The notes beneath the pieces are model-generated. The model was not told the DNA's origin, ran no database searches, and was given only the letters and a program-made list of their open reading frames with translations. 64,000 nucleotides of DNA from Paenibacillus cremeus (GTDB lineage: Bacteria; Bacillota; Bacilli; Paenibacillales; NBRC-103111). The position numbers were made by a program, and so were the translations under genes. Each line of letters begins with the position of its first letter. Positions within the stretch are counted from its first letter, which is position 1. Below, in pieces: positions 8,677 through 16,705 of the stretch. The stretch spans positions 1-64,000 of the forward strand of contig NZ_VNJI01000035.1 of assembly GCF_007786445.1 (NCBI RefSeq), in the 5' to 3' direction.

Positions 8677-9555
8677 ATGAGCTTTGTTCATCAGAAAAAA
8701 GTTACCCTATTCGACGTAATTAACTATACGCTGCTGGCCATCATCTCAGCCATGAGTTTGTTTCCATTTCTTTATGTACTGAGCGTGTCCTTGACTCATA
8801 GGTCCGTTTATATTCCTTATGCATTGCGGTTATTTCCCGAGAAATGGTCACTGGGGGCGTACGCTTACATTCTGTCTTCCAATAGCTTTGAGAACGCACT
8901 GCAGAGTACCGTATTTATTACAGCTGTGGGTGCTTTATTAAATATTGCCTTTACTTTCACCATGGCTTATGGGCTGACGGAGCGGAAATTGCCTCACCGC
9001 AGATGGATTTATGGACTTGTTGTGTTCTCGCTTGTATTCAGCGCCGGAATTATTCCCAGCTTCCTGCTTGTTAAGGAATTAGGCTTAATGAACTCTTATT
9101 GGGCTTTAATTATTCCTGTGTTAACCAATTCCTGGAGCTTGATTGTTGTAAAAAGCTTTATGAATAGCTTGCCTGTGGAAGTCATTGAATCGGCCAAAAT
9201 CGACGGTTGCAACGAGCTCGGAACCTTTTTCCGAATCATTCTGCCTTTATCTAAGCCTGCCCTTGCAGCCTTCGTGCTGTTCTTTGCCGTATCTCACTGG
9301 AATACTTACTTTAACGCACTGCTCTATTTGACTGATGCTAAAAAGTGGACGCTGCAGGTGTTAGTTAAATCCATGGTCCTTGACAACAGTGCCAAAACCA
9401 TCGGTATGGAAGCTTCTATTGGCGATGCATCTCCACCGTCAGAAACAGTCCGCTCGGCTTCAATTGTCCTTTCCATATTACCTATTCTTGTCGTCTATCC
9501 ATTTTTGCAGAAGCATTTCGTCAAGGGGGTTATGATCGGCTCTGTCAAAGGCTAG
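8677..9555 (+). CDS. ABC sugar importer permease, LplC-like
   Basis: A 292-residue permease (MalG side) with six spans and the EAA loop ESAKIDGCNELGTFFRIILP. The ending FLQKHFVKGVMIGSVKG is the conserved tail of the LplC/YtcP group. AAGGAGG precedes the ATG. It is the last gene of the operon and is followed by a factor-independent terminator. No ATPase gene accompanies it, so the complex must use a shared MsmX-like ATPase encoded elsewhere. Confidence 0.9.
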   Translation: MSFVHQKKVTLFDVINYTLLAIISAMSLFPFLYVLSVSLTHRSVYIPYALRLFPEKWSLGAYAYILSSNSFENALQSTVFITAVGALLNIAFTFTMAYGLTERKLPHRRWIYGLVVFSLVFSAGIIPSFLLVKELGLMNSYWALIIPVLTNSWSLIVVKSFMNSLPVEVIESAKIDGCNELGTFFRIILPLSKPALAAFVLFFAVSHWNTYFNALLYLTDAKKWTLQVLVKSMVLDNSAKTIGMEASIGDASPPSETVRSASIVLSILPILVVYPFLQKHFVKGVMIGSVKG

Positions 9556-9629
9556 GATTTGGCAGCGCTCTCACAAGAGCGGTATAGTTATAATGTTAGG
9601 AAGTATTCCATACGGAAAAGGAGGAGCAG

Positions 9630-9654
9630 ACCTGCCGAGGTGGCAGGCTTTTTC
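9630..9654 (+). terminator. Rho-independent terminator of the first operon
   Basis: CCTGCC (9631-9636), loop GAGGT, GGCAGG (9642-9647), then C and a run of T (9649-9653). It lies between convergent genes (LplC and murQ) and ends the plus-strand operon. Confidence 0.75.
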
Positions 9655-9677
9655 CCTTTGTCCCTTTACCTAATCCG

Positions 9678-10589
9678 TTAGTTTGAAGCTAGCAAACGCA
9701 TGGTGTTGCCAAAGTGATCATTCGTCCTGGCCAGCGCTGAGGCTGCTTCTTCCGCCGTTATGCCGTATTTCAGCATCAGAATGGCGATCCGTGCATCTCC
9801 ATTGGCTTGACTGCAAATGGCGGCTGCGGTTTCTTCCGCTGCACCGGTCGCATCCGTAATAATTTTAATGACGCGTTTGCGCAGTTTAGCATTCGTTGCT
9901 TGTACATTGACCATCAGATTGCCATACACTTTGCCAAGCATGATCATGGTCGTGGTGGTAATCATGTTCAATACCATTTTAGTGGCCGTACCCGCCTTTA
10001 AACGCGTGGAGCCGGTAACAATCTCCGGGCCGACCGGTACTTCAATGGCATACTGTGCTGCAGTGCTAACCTTTGTATTCGTATTGCAGCTAAAGCCGAT
10101 GGTCACTGCACCGATGCGCCGGGCCTCCTCCAAAGCGCCGATCACATAAGGGGTTGTACCGCTGGATGCGATTCCAACGACCACATCACTAGGCGTGATT
10201 TGGGCGCCGATATCTCTTTTGCCCGCTTCATGATCATCTTCGGCATTTTCCACGGATCTCGTAATCGCTCCCGGACCACCGGCGATGATGCCGACCACGA
10301 GACTTGGATCGACACCGAACGTTGGCGGGCATTCAGAGGCGTCCAGGATACCGAGCCGGCCGCTCGTTCCCGCGCCGATATAATAGAGGGTGCCGCCGGC
10401 CTTTAAGGTTCGGGCGATCGCTTCAATGGCCGTCGTGATTTGTGGTAGTGCTGCTTCTACAGCCACCGCTACCTTCTTGTCCTCTTGATTCATCAATTCA
10501 ACAATTTCATTCACACTCATAGAATCGAGATGCTGCGAGTGCTCGTTCCTTTGCTCTGTAACCGTCAATTCGGAGTTCGAAGGCGTCAT
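9678..10589 (-). CDS. murQ: N-acetylmuramic acid 6-phosphate etherase
   Basis: This 303-residue SIS-domain enzyme cleaves the D-lactyl ether of MurNAc 6-phosphate to GlcNAc 6-phosphate and lactate, in the cytoplasm. Recognisable motifs are YIGAGTSGRLGILDASECPP, IAGG, GIASSGTTPYV and the C-terminal UBA-like helices (SQANGDARIAILML). The ATG at 10589 is preferred over TTG 10604 because GGGAGG stands seven bases before it. It is last in a minus-strand operon after a HAD phosphatase and a sugar ABC importer. Model organisms usually feed this enzyme with a PTS (MurP), and no PTS gene, MurR regulator or MurNAc kinase is seen here. Confidence 0.93.
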   Translation of the reverse strand: MTPSNSELTVTEQRNEHSQHLDSMSVNEIVELMNQEDKKVAVAVEAALPQITTAIEAIARTLKAGGTLYYIGAGTSGRLGILDASECPPTFGVDPSLVVGIIAGGPGAITRSVENAEDDHEAGKRDIGAQITPSDVVVGIASSGTTPYVIGALEEARRIGAVTIGFSCNTNTKVSTAAQYAIEVPVGPEIVTGSTRLKAGTATKMVLNMITTTTMIMLGKVYGNLMVNVQATNAKLRKRVIKIITDATGAAEETAAAICSQANGDARIAILMLKYGITAEEAASALARTNDHFGNTMRLLASN

Positions 10590-10607
10590 GATGGTTCCTC
10601 CCAATCG

Positions 10608-11378
10608 TTATCTTAAGATACTAGGCAGTTCTGCTAAGGTATAGATCACGTGAGACGGAGTATAGGATTCCGGAAAGGGGGTCGAACTCAAATAAGCCGA
10701 CTCCTTCTTCAATTTTTCCTCGCTTATTTGCAAAAAAGACTCCGTACGAGGCCGCTCATGAGGAGCCAGTGGTCGTAAACAATCTGGTAGGTTGTGATAG
10801 ATTAATATCGAATAAACGTTCTTATGATTTGCCAAAAATACATCGTGATCAAGCCGGTCCCCCACATGAGCGACAATGGTTCCCGATTCCAGCAGCGCGC
10901 GGAAAATACCTTCATTCGGCTTGCCGCAACCCGCGATTTCGGGCGTAATAATCTCGTCGAAGCATTCACTGAGCCCAAGTGCTTTCATCACGGGGAATTG
11001 ATATTTGTAAAATCCGTTGGTTACGGTCGCCAGACTGTAGCCTTGCTGCTTCAAGCTTTTTAAAGTGGGGATAATGGTTTCCTCCAGTAAATAAATCTTG
11101 GGAGCCACCGAATGCTTGATGACCAGCTGCTCTATATCGATCTCCAGCTCCAGCTGAAGCTCCTTTAGCAGCTGACGGAGCATATCATCCCAATCATAGG
11201 CTTCGACCGACCGATTTTGCGACATTCTTAGCTCATGCTCCCGCACAAGTGATTCCGTTGAATTGTATGTTGTATTCAATTGCTGTTCAATCAACTGCTT
11301 GACTTCAGGAAATACCCATTTGCCAAACGGATTTTGCATTAACGTTCCATCCAGGTCAAACGTGATCCATCGTTTCAT
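10608..11378 (-). CDS. HAD-family phosphatase/hydrolase
   Basis: A 256-residue haloacid-dehalogenase-type hydrolase. Motif I is FDLDGTL (D8 nucleophile, D10), motif II is TVTNG, motif III the lysine in AGCGKPNEGIF, and motif IV GDRLDHDV. The helical insertion between motifs I and II (about residues 20-95) is the type-C1 cap. Its start codon overlaps the stop of the upstream permease (TAATG), indicating translational coupling. Next to murQ it could dephosphorylate an amino-sugar phosphate, in the manner of MurNAc 6-phosphate phosphatases, but HAD substrates cannot be read from motifs. Confidence 0.82.
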   Translation of the reverse strand: MKRWITFDLDGTLMQNPFGKWVFPEVKQLIEQQLNTTYNSTESLVREHELRMSQNRSVEAYDWDDMLRQLLKELQLELEIDIEQLVIKHSVAPKIYLLEETIIPTLKSLKQQGYSLATVTNGFYKYQFPVMKALGLSECFDEIITPEIAGCGKPNEGIFRALLESGTIVAHVGDRLDHDVFLANHKNVYSILIYHNLPDCLRPLAPHERPRTESFLQISEEKLKKESAYLSSTPFPESYTPSHVIYTLAELPSILR

Positions 11379-12199
11379 TATTTCACTGCTCCTGTCGTCA
11401 TGCCTTCAATAAACTGCTTAGAGGCAAATAAAAATGCAATAATCATCGGAAGGGAGGACAGCGTCAACCCACAAAACAGCAAGTTCCATTCCGTGTCATT
11501 CTCACCGAACAAGGTCAGCATCCCCAGCGGGATCGTGCCAAGCTTGGTGCTTTTGATAAAAATCAGAGGATAAAAGAAGTCATTCCAGACCTTAATCAAA
11601 TCGACAATACATATGGTTGCGATCGCCGGTCTCATCAAGGGCAGCACAATTTTGTAGTACACCTGAAAATCGTTGCAGCCGTCGATTTTGGCACTTTGAT
11701 CCAGGTCCTTGGGCAAGGTTCGGAAAAATCCGAAAAATACGAACACGGCAAAAGAAATATGTCCAGCTACATAAACGACAATCAGCGCAGTCAGGGTATT
11801 AATCAGCTTTAGCTTTAACATCATCATGTACAACGGCGAAATTGCAAGCTTCATCGGCAGCATTAAGCCAAGCATGAAGAAAAAAAGCAGGATGCCGTTC
11901 CAACGGAAGGGGTATCTAGCGAGATAAAAGGCCGTCATCGAGGAAACCACGACGATCAGAGCGACGGAAACCAAGCTGACATATAAGCTGTTTAGGAAGT
12001 AATCGGCAAAATGGACCTTCTTCCAAACGGAGACATAATTCGTAAACGAAAAGCTGGTCGGCAGCGAGAGCGGTGAAGCCATAATTTCCAGCTTTGATTT
12101 AAAGGAGGACGCGATCATCAAAAACACGGGATAGATCGATAAAAACGCGAATAACGATAAAATCGCATATTTGACCGTTTGCTGCAGCCGCAGTACCAT
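11378..12199 (-). CDS. ABC sugar importer permease, MalG-like
   Basis: A 273-residue permease with six spans. The EAA loop is SAKIDGCNDFQVYYKIVLPL, and the terminal FIEGMTTGAVK is typical of CUT1 MalG-side subunits. GGAGGT precedes the ATG. Its stop codon shares a base with the HAD start. It lies between the MalF-like gene and the phosphatase in the murQ operon, so it probably forms the second half of an amino-sugar or muropeptide channel. That cargo is inferred only from murQ. Confidence 0.88.
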   Translation of the reverse strand: MVLRLQQTVKYAILSLFAFLSIYPVFLMIASSFKSKLEIMASPLSLPTSFSFTNYVSVWKKVHFADYFLNSLYVSLVSVALIVVVSSMTAFYLARYPFRWNGILLFFFMLGLMLPMKLAISPLYMMMLKLKLINTLTALIVVYVAGHISFAVFVFFGFFRTLPKDLDQSAKIDGCNDFQVYYKIVLPLMRPAIATICIVDLIKVWNDFFYPLIFIKSTKLGTIPLGMLTLFGENDTEWNLLFCGLTLSSLPMIIAFLFASKQFIEGMTTGAVK

Positions 12200-12240
12200 G
12201 ATGGACCTCCATTATCATTTTTTGCGTAGCATGTCTGTCA

Positions 12241-13176
12241 TTAATGCTCAACTTCCTTGCGTTTGAAGAAGTACATCGAAATCGCGGTGGCAGCGGAAAT
12301 CAGAACTAACAAAACGACGGCAAGTGCAGAGCCGATCCCGATGGAATCTCCGCCGCTCACGGAACCAAAGGCTAGGCGATAAAAATAAAGCCCCAACACA
12401 TCGGTCGAATAGTAAGGTCCCCCGGATGATCCCTGCATCGCAAATATGAGCTCAAACGTTTCAAATGAACTAATGAACGTTAATATCGTCATAATCATAA
12501 TAGATGGCATGGCCAGCGGAATGGTGATTTTCGTGACCATTTTCGTGCCTGAAGCACCGTCAATGCGGGCTGCTTCATAAACCTCAGCGGATATGGCCTG
12601 TAGTCCGACAAGAAAGATCAGCACAGCGAAGCCAAACCCGTACCAGCTGTTGACGAGAATAATCGAATACAGTGCGGTATGTGGGTCTCCAAGCCAAGGC
12701 TTTGCCAATTCGCCTAATCCGATAAAGCTTAAAAACGTGTTTAAAGCACCATAGGTAGGATTTAAGATAAGACTGAACAAAAAGCCGACAACAATGACGG
12801 AGAGCAGCTTGGGAATAAAGAAAACCGTTTTGAAAAATTCCTTGCCTTTCATTTTGCTGTTGATCAGCATCGCCAGCAGAAAAGCGACGACCATCTCGAA
12901 AATGATCATGCCGGCAAAATAGATGACATTATGGCTTAGCGCCCTGGTGAACATTTCATTAAAGGGGGATTCAGTAAACAGCCTGATGAAGTTTTGAAGT
13001 CCGATAAATTTGTCTCTGACTAAGCCCTTCCAGGAGAACAAGCTGTTTAGCAGTGCTTGAACGATCGGATAAATCATAAAGCCGACATAAAAAATAAGGG
13101 CAGGCAGCAAAAAAAGATGCACCATGTGCTTGGCTAAATTTCTTTTTTTTATAACGGCCGGTTTCATCGCATTCAT
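12241..13176 (-). CDS. ABC sugar importer permease, MalF-like
   Basis: A 311-residue permease of the CUT1 family with six spans, beginning near residue 18 (VHLFLLPALIFYVGF). The EAA loop is EAARIDGASGTKMVTKITIP. AAAGGAGC is six bases before ATG 13176. It is separated from the upstream binding-protein gene by a strong terminator-like hairpin, so it is probably made at a lower level than the lipoprotein. A 41-base gap leads to the MalG-like gene. Confidence 0.88.
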   Translation of the reverse strand: MNAMKPAVIKKRNLAKHMVHLFLLPALIFYVGFMIYPIVQALLNSLFSWKGLVRDKFIGLQNFIRLFTESPFNEMFTRALSHNVIYFAGMIIFEMVVAFLLAMLINSKMKGKEFFKTVFFIPKLLSVIVVGFLFSLILNPTYGALNTFLSFIGLGELAKPWLGDPHTALYSIILVNSWYGFGFAVLIFLVGLQAISAEVYEAARIDGASGTKMVTKITIPLAMPSIMIMTILTFISSFETFELIFAMQGSSGGPYYSTDVLGLYFYRLAFGSVSGGDSIGIGSALAVVLLVLISAATAISMYFFKRKEVEH

Positions 13177-13196
13177 AGTCTGCTCCTTTGCTTTGG

Positions 13197-13240
13197 TAAA
13201 AAAAGTGTGGGAGGGGCCGAGCCCCAGCCCACCTTTTTTT
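13197..13240 (-). terminator. Strong hairpin between binding protein and permeases (leaky terminator)
   Basis: GGGGC (13213-13217) pairs with GCCCC (13221-13225) and GTGGG with CCCAC outside it. A run of seven T follows on the minus strand (A-run near 13198-13204), and T follows on the plus strand too. It stands inside the operon and would reduce transcription into the permease genes. Confidence 0.7.
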
Positions 13241-13257
13241 GCTCCGTCTATACGGAT

Positions 13258-14565
13258 TTATTTCGCAGGCTTGAACCATTTTTCCAAGGAGGCTTGCGTA
13301 TCCTCCGCTACCTTCTCCGGTGTCAGCTTACCAATGAACATGCCCTGCAGCGAATCTTCGAACGTCGTCTTGGTCGTCGGAGTGCCTTGGCTGAAATTGG
13401 TTAGCAATAGGTAAGGGGTACTGCTCTTCGCACTGAGAGCTGCCATTCGTTTCAGCAGCGGATGCTTCGGCTCGACCCCTTTTACCGGGCTTAACCTAGC
13501 CAGATCGTCGCTGAATTGCTGCGCGAATTTACTGGAAGCTATGAATTCGAGAAACCTCTTGGCTTCCTCCTGATGCTTCGAGCTCTTTGCAATCGCGTAC
13601 GAGCCGTCGACCCAAGAGGTAATTTGAACCGGATCGCCTTTCTTGGCGGCAAAGCCCGGAATAAAGTCAACCGGGAACGGAAGCTTGTTGGCTTCGAACG
13701 TTTCCAGCCGGTAGCTGCCGTTAATATACATAGCCGCTTTTCCTGTATAGAACAGCCCTTGAGCATCTTTATCTTCAATCGCTACGAAATCTTTAGGGAA
13801 ATACGGTTCAAGCTGCTTCATCCGTTTGATGGAATCCACGAACTTGGCGTCTTTGAAGCTGGTTGATCCTTTTACAACCGCTTGAACGTAGTCGTTCCCG
13901 CCGTACGCGCTCGGCCCGATCACCGTATGGGTTAGGGAGAGCAAATAAGCTGCCTTGCCGGACTGCGCAATCGGTATGATGTTCTTCGCCTTCAGCGTAT
14001 CACAAACTTTGATAAATTCTTCCCACGTTTCGGGGGGCTGTATACCGTTATCATCAAACAGCTTTTTATTAAAGAAAATCACGGCGTTATTCAGCATGAA
14101 CGGAACACCGTACACCTTGTTGTCGTTACCTCGTGCCGCATCTAAATAGGCGCTGGATATGTTTTCGAGCCCTTTGATGCCATCGATTGGAGTTAAATAA
14201 TTGGCGTCAGCCAGCGCTTTAGCACCGTCATATGGACGAAGTTGCAAAATATCGACATCGGTTCCGGACTGAAGAGCATTGCTAAGAATGGTGTTGTATT
14301 CAGTGGATTTAAGCGGTTTAAAATCAATGGTGATATTAGGGTTATCCTTCTGAAATACATCAATCAGCTTCGTGTAGCCATCTTTGTCCTCCGGTCTCCA
14401 GCTGTACATGGTGAGCTTCACCGGTTCCTTCGGCTTCGTTACCTCGCTGGCGGTGGTTGGCTTGGATTCGGCAGGAGTCGGTGTGACTCCGCCACTGCAT
14501 GCGCTTACAATTGCGCTTAGTAAAACAAGCATGGATCCGAAATACAGCTTTCCGTGTTTCTTCAT
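13258..14565 (-). CDS. Extracellular solute-binding lipoprotein of the murQ operon
   Basis: A 435-residue family-1 binding protein exported as a lipoprotein (VSAC, C23). Its motifs (TMYSWRPEDKDGYTKL, DILQLRPYDGAKAL, AAMYINGSY) match CUT1 mono- or disaccharide binders rather than the longer LplA type. ATG 14565 has AGGGGGA seven bases upstream; the in-frame GTG at 14571 almost touches that site and is rejected. It is the first gene of the minus-strand operon ending in murQ, so its ligand may be MurNAc, GlcNAc-MurNAc or a related wall sugar. That link is by context only. Confidence 0.87.
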   Translation of the reverse strand: MKKHGKLYFGSMLVLLSAIVSACSGGVTPTPAESKPTTASEVTKPKEPVKLTMYSWRPEDKDGYTKLIDVFQKDNPNITIDFKPLKSTEYNTILSNALQSGTDVDILQLRPYDGAKALADANYLTPIDGIKGLENISSAYLDAARGNDNKVYGVPFMLNNAVIFFNKKLFDDNGIQPPETWEEFIKVCDTLKAKNIIPIAQSGKAAYLLSLTHTVIGPSAYGGNDYVQAVVKGSTSFKDAKFVDSIKRMKQLEPYFPKDFVAIEDKDAQGLFYTGKAAMYINGSYRLETFEANKLPFPVDFIPGFAAKKGDPVQITSWVDGSYAIAKSSKHQEEAKRFLEFIASSKFAQQFSDDLARLSPVKGVEPKHPLLKRMAALSAKSSTPYLLLTNFSQGTPTTKTTFEDSLQGMFIGKLTPEKVAEDTQASLEKWFKPAK

Positions 14566-14588
14566 GTGCACGTCCCCCTAAGGAAATA

Positions 14589-14605
14589 TTTACAATATCT
14601 TAACA
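14589..14605. promoter_or_regulatory. Possible PhoP-type direct repeat in the divergent promoter region
   Basis: TTTACA and TTAACA are separated by five bases, matching the spacing of Bacillota PhoP half-sites. It is far (about 120 bases) from the ugp promoter and just upstream of the murQ-operon ATG, so it is uncertain which gene it would serve. The region is AT-rich and chance is a real alternative. Confidence 0.25.
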
Positions 14606-14725
14606 AATTATATAAAATAATTCTTCAATTTGTAAATGACTTTGTGAAATAATATTACTTGGAATGACTCATAAACCAGTGATATTTACGAATACAATGG
14701 ATTATAATGTTATCCAAACCAATTG

Positions 14726-14754
14726 TTGACAAGTATGCGTTGTGGATGTACTAT
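14726..14754 (+). promoter_or_regulatory. SigA-type promoter for the ugp-like operon
   Basis: TTGACA (14726-14731), a 17-base spacer and TACTAT (14749-14754). A start point would fall near 14761, giving a leader of about 115 bases that contains a terminator-like hairpin. Confidence 0.65.
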
Positions 14755-14796
14755 GATGTCAACTCAATAGTTGTGATGTGTTGGAGACCTGGAGAT

Positions 14797-14858
14797 ACAC
14801 ATAAAAACTGGCTAATTAGAACATTGGCTTAGTATTTTATGTGTCTTTTTATTTTTTT
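14797..14858 (+). terminator. Terminator-like hairpin in the ugp leader (possible attenuator)
   Basis: ACACATAAAA (14797-14806) pairs perfectly with TTTTATGTGT (14835-14844), followed by CTTTTTATTTTTTT (14845-14858). The loop of about 28 bases could form alternative pairings. It lies between the promoter and the first structural gene, so transcription should be conditionally terminated here. I recognise no known riboswitch class. Confidence 0.6.
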
Positions 14859-14878
14859 GCAGAGAGGGGAGTACTAGC

Positions 14879-15811
14879 TTGCAAACCAATGAAAGCGTTT
14901 TAAATCGCGGGACAAATATTAAAGTTGCGGTTAAGAAGAGGAAGTTAGGGGAAAACATCCTGGCCTATTTATTTTTGGCACCTTCTTTGATTTTGTTTAT
15001 TACTTTCCTTTTTTATCCAATGATCAGGTCGGTTTACTTAAGCATGACACTTACAGACCCGCGAGGCCGTGTTGTGGAATTCGTAGGGCTGGATAATTTC
15101 GCGGATATTCTGAGCTCCGGGCAATTTTATTCGAATTTGAAAGTAAGCTTGCTGTTCATTTTGCTTACGGTTCCCTCTTCGATTATTTGGGCCCTGTTTC
15201 TGGCGGCGATCACTCATAACAAATTACGTACTATGAAAATATTTCAGTTCATCTTTTCCATTCCGCTCGTTATTTCGGTAGGTACCGGATCGATTATTTG
15301 GTTTTTGTTGTTCCATCCGACAGCGGGTATGTTGAATTATTTCCTCAGTTTTGTTCATATCAGTCCTGTTCCTTGGTTAACGAGCCCGTCGTGGGCGCTA
15401 GTATCCATTTCCTTAATGACAATATGGATGAACATGGGATTTCTTTTCATTGTACTATCCAGCGGTCTTCAGGGGATCTCGGAGGAGATATATGAAAGCG
15501 CTAAAATCGATGGCTCCGGTCCGCTGCGGACCTTTATTCAAATTGTGTTGCCCCTTCTGACGCCTACGATTTTCTTTGCTCTGATTGTGTCTGTCATTGG
15601 CGCGTTCCAGGCTTTTGGACAGATTCACATTTTAACAAGAGGCGGTCCAATGAATACAACCAATGTCATCGTTTATTCCATCTACCAGGATGCCTTCGTC
15701 AATTTCCGTTTTGGGGTGGGGAGCGCGCAAGCCTTGATCCTCTTCGTCATCATATTGGCTCTGACTTTGTTTCAGTTTAAAGTTTTGGAAAAGAAGGTGC
15801 ATTATCAATGA
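14879..15811 (+). CDS. ugpA: Glycerol-phosphate ABC importer permease, UgpA-like
   Basis: A 310-residue permease with six spans (first near FLAPSLILFITFLFYPM) and the EAA loop ESAKIDGSGPLRTFIQIVLPL. The tail segment RGGPMNTTNVIVYSIYQDAF is typical of UgpA-type subunits. It starts with TTG at 14879 behind AGAGGGGA. Its stop overlaps the next start (ATGA), so the two permeases are translationally coupled. The Ugp assignment rests mainly on the UgpB-like binding protein two genes downstream. Confidence 0.78.
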   Translation: MQTNESVLNRGTNIKVAVKKRKLGENILAYLFLAPSLILFITFLFYPMIRSVYLSMTLTDPRGRVVEFVGLDNFADILSSGQFYSNLKVSLLFILLTVPSSIIWALFLAAITHNKLRTMKIFQFIFSIPLVISVGTGSIIWFLLFHPTAGMLNYFLSFVHISPVPWLTSPSWALVSISLMTIWMNMGFLFIVLSSGLQGISEEIYESAKIDGSGPLRTFIQIVLPLLTPTIFFALIVSVIGAFQAFGQIHILTRGGPMNTTNVIVYSIYQDAFVNFRFGVGSAQALILFVIILALTLFQFKVLEKKVHYQ

Positions 15812-16632
15812 TCGCGAGAACGCTCACTAGGATCGCGCACTATTTACTGCTAACGATGTTGGCTTTGCTAGTGTTGTACCCACTTTTATTTTCACTTTTC
15901 TCTTCGTTTATGACGGAAAAAGAAGTGGCCAATTTCCCTCCGCCATTGTTTCCTTCCCAATTGTATTTAGGCAATTTCGCACAGGCTATCTCGGCCTTTC
16001 CAATCGTCCGTTTTATTCTTAACAGCTTTATTGTATCGACGGCGATCATGGTTAGTCAGGTTATTACGTCAAGTCTGGCGGCATATGCGTTTTCATTCAT
16101 GAATTTTAAAGGGAAGAATGGGTTATTTGTTCTTTTTCTGGCCACGATGATGATTCCATGGGAAGTTACGATCATCCCGAATTATTTAACTATTAAAAGC
16201 TGGGGCTGGATGGATAGCTATCAGGGGCTCATCGTTCCCTTCATGGCGGGTGCCTTCGGGGTATTCTTGCTTCGGCAGTTTTTTTTGCAGCTGCCCCACG
16301 AGCTGTTCGATGCATCAAAAATCGATGGATGCGGGCACCTTCGAAACTTTTTCTCGATTGTTCTTCCGCTGTCTAGACCAGCACTGTCCACCTTAGGGAT
16401 TTACGTTTTCTTAACGCATTGGAACCATTATTTGTGGCCTCTTTTGATTACGAATCGTCCTTCCATGAGAACGGTGCAAATCGGAGTCGCTATGCTGCAG
16501 CATGCGGAAGTCATGTCATGGAATTTAATTTTGGCGGGTGTGACTACCGTACTGCTGCCTTCCTTCCTCATGCTCGCACTGGGCATAAAACAACTGGTAC
16601 GCGGAATTACCTCTGGCGCTGTAAAAGGATAA
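15808..16632 (+). CDS. ugpE: Glycerol-phosphate ABC importer permease, UgpE-like
   Basis: A 274-residue MalG-side permease with six spans, the EAA loop DASKIDGCGHLRNFFSIVLPL and the tail LVRGITSGAVKG. The segment THWNHYLWPLLITN and the fixed spacing of MIPWEVTIIPNYL fit UgpE. It overlaps ugpA by four bases. A small stem-loop (16645-16664) separates it from the binding-protein gene. Confidence 0.78.
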   Translation: MIARTLTRIAHYLLLTMLALLVLYPLLFSLFSSFMTEKEVANFPPPLFPSQLYLGNFAQAISAFPIVRFILNSFIVSTAIMVSQVITSSLAAYAFSFMNFKGKNGLFVLFLATMMIPWEVTIIPNYLTIKSWGWMDSYQGLIVPFMAGAFGVFLLRQFFLQLPHELFDASKIDGCGHLRNFFSIVLPLSRPALSTLGIYVFLTHWNHYLWPLLITNRPSMRTVQIGVAMLQHAEVMSWNLILAGVTTVLLPSFLMLALGIKQLVRGITSGAVKG

Positions 16633-16644
16633 TCGCGTTATGGC

Positions 16645-16664
16645 TAGTCTGCTATTGCAGGCTA
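16645..16664 (+). terminator. Small stem-loop between ugpE-like and ugpB-like genes
   Basis: TAGTCTGC pairs with GCAGGCTA (one G-T pair) around a TATT loop. There is no T-run, so it is more likely an mRNA processing or stability element than a terminator. Confidence 0.35.
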
Positions 16665-16705
16665 TCATATATATTCATCAAGTTTAACGAGGAGAGGGAT
16701 AAGCA

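Noticed and set aside
14760..14878. Known riboswitch or T-box in the ugp leader
   Set aside because: I could not find a T-box sequence (TGGNACCGCG), specifier stem or other familiar riboswitch core; only the terminator-like hairpin is supported.
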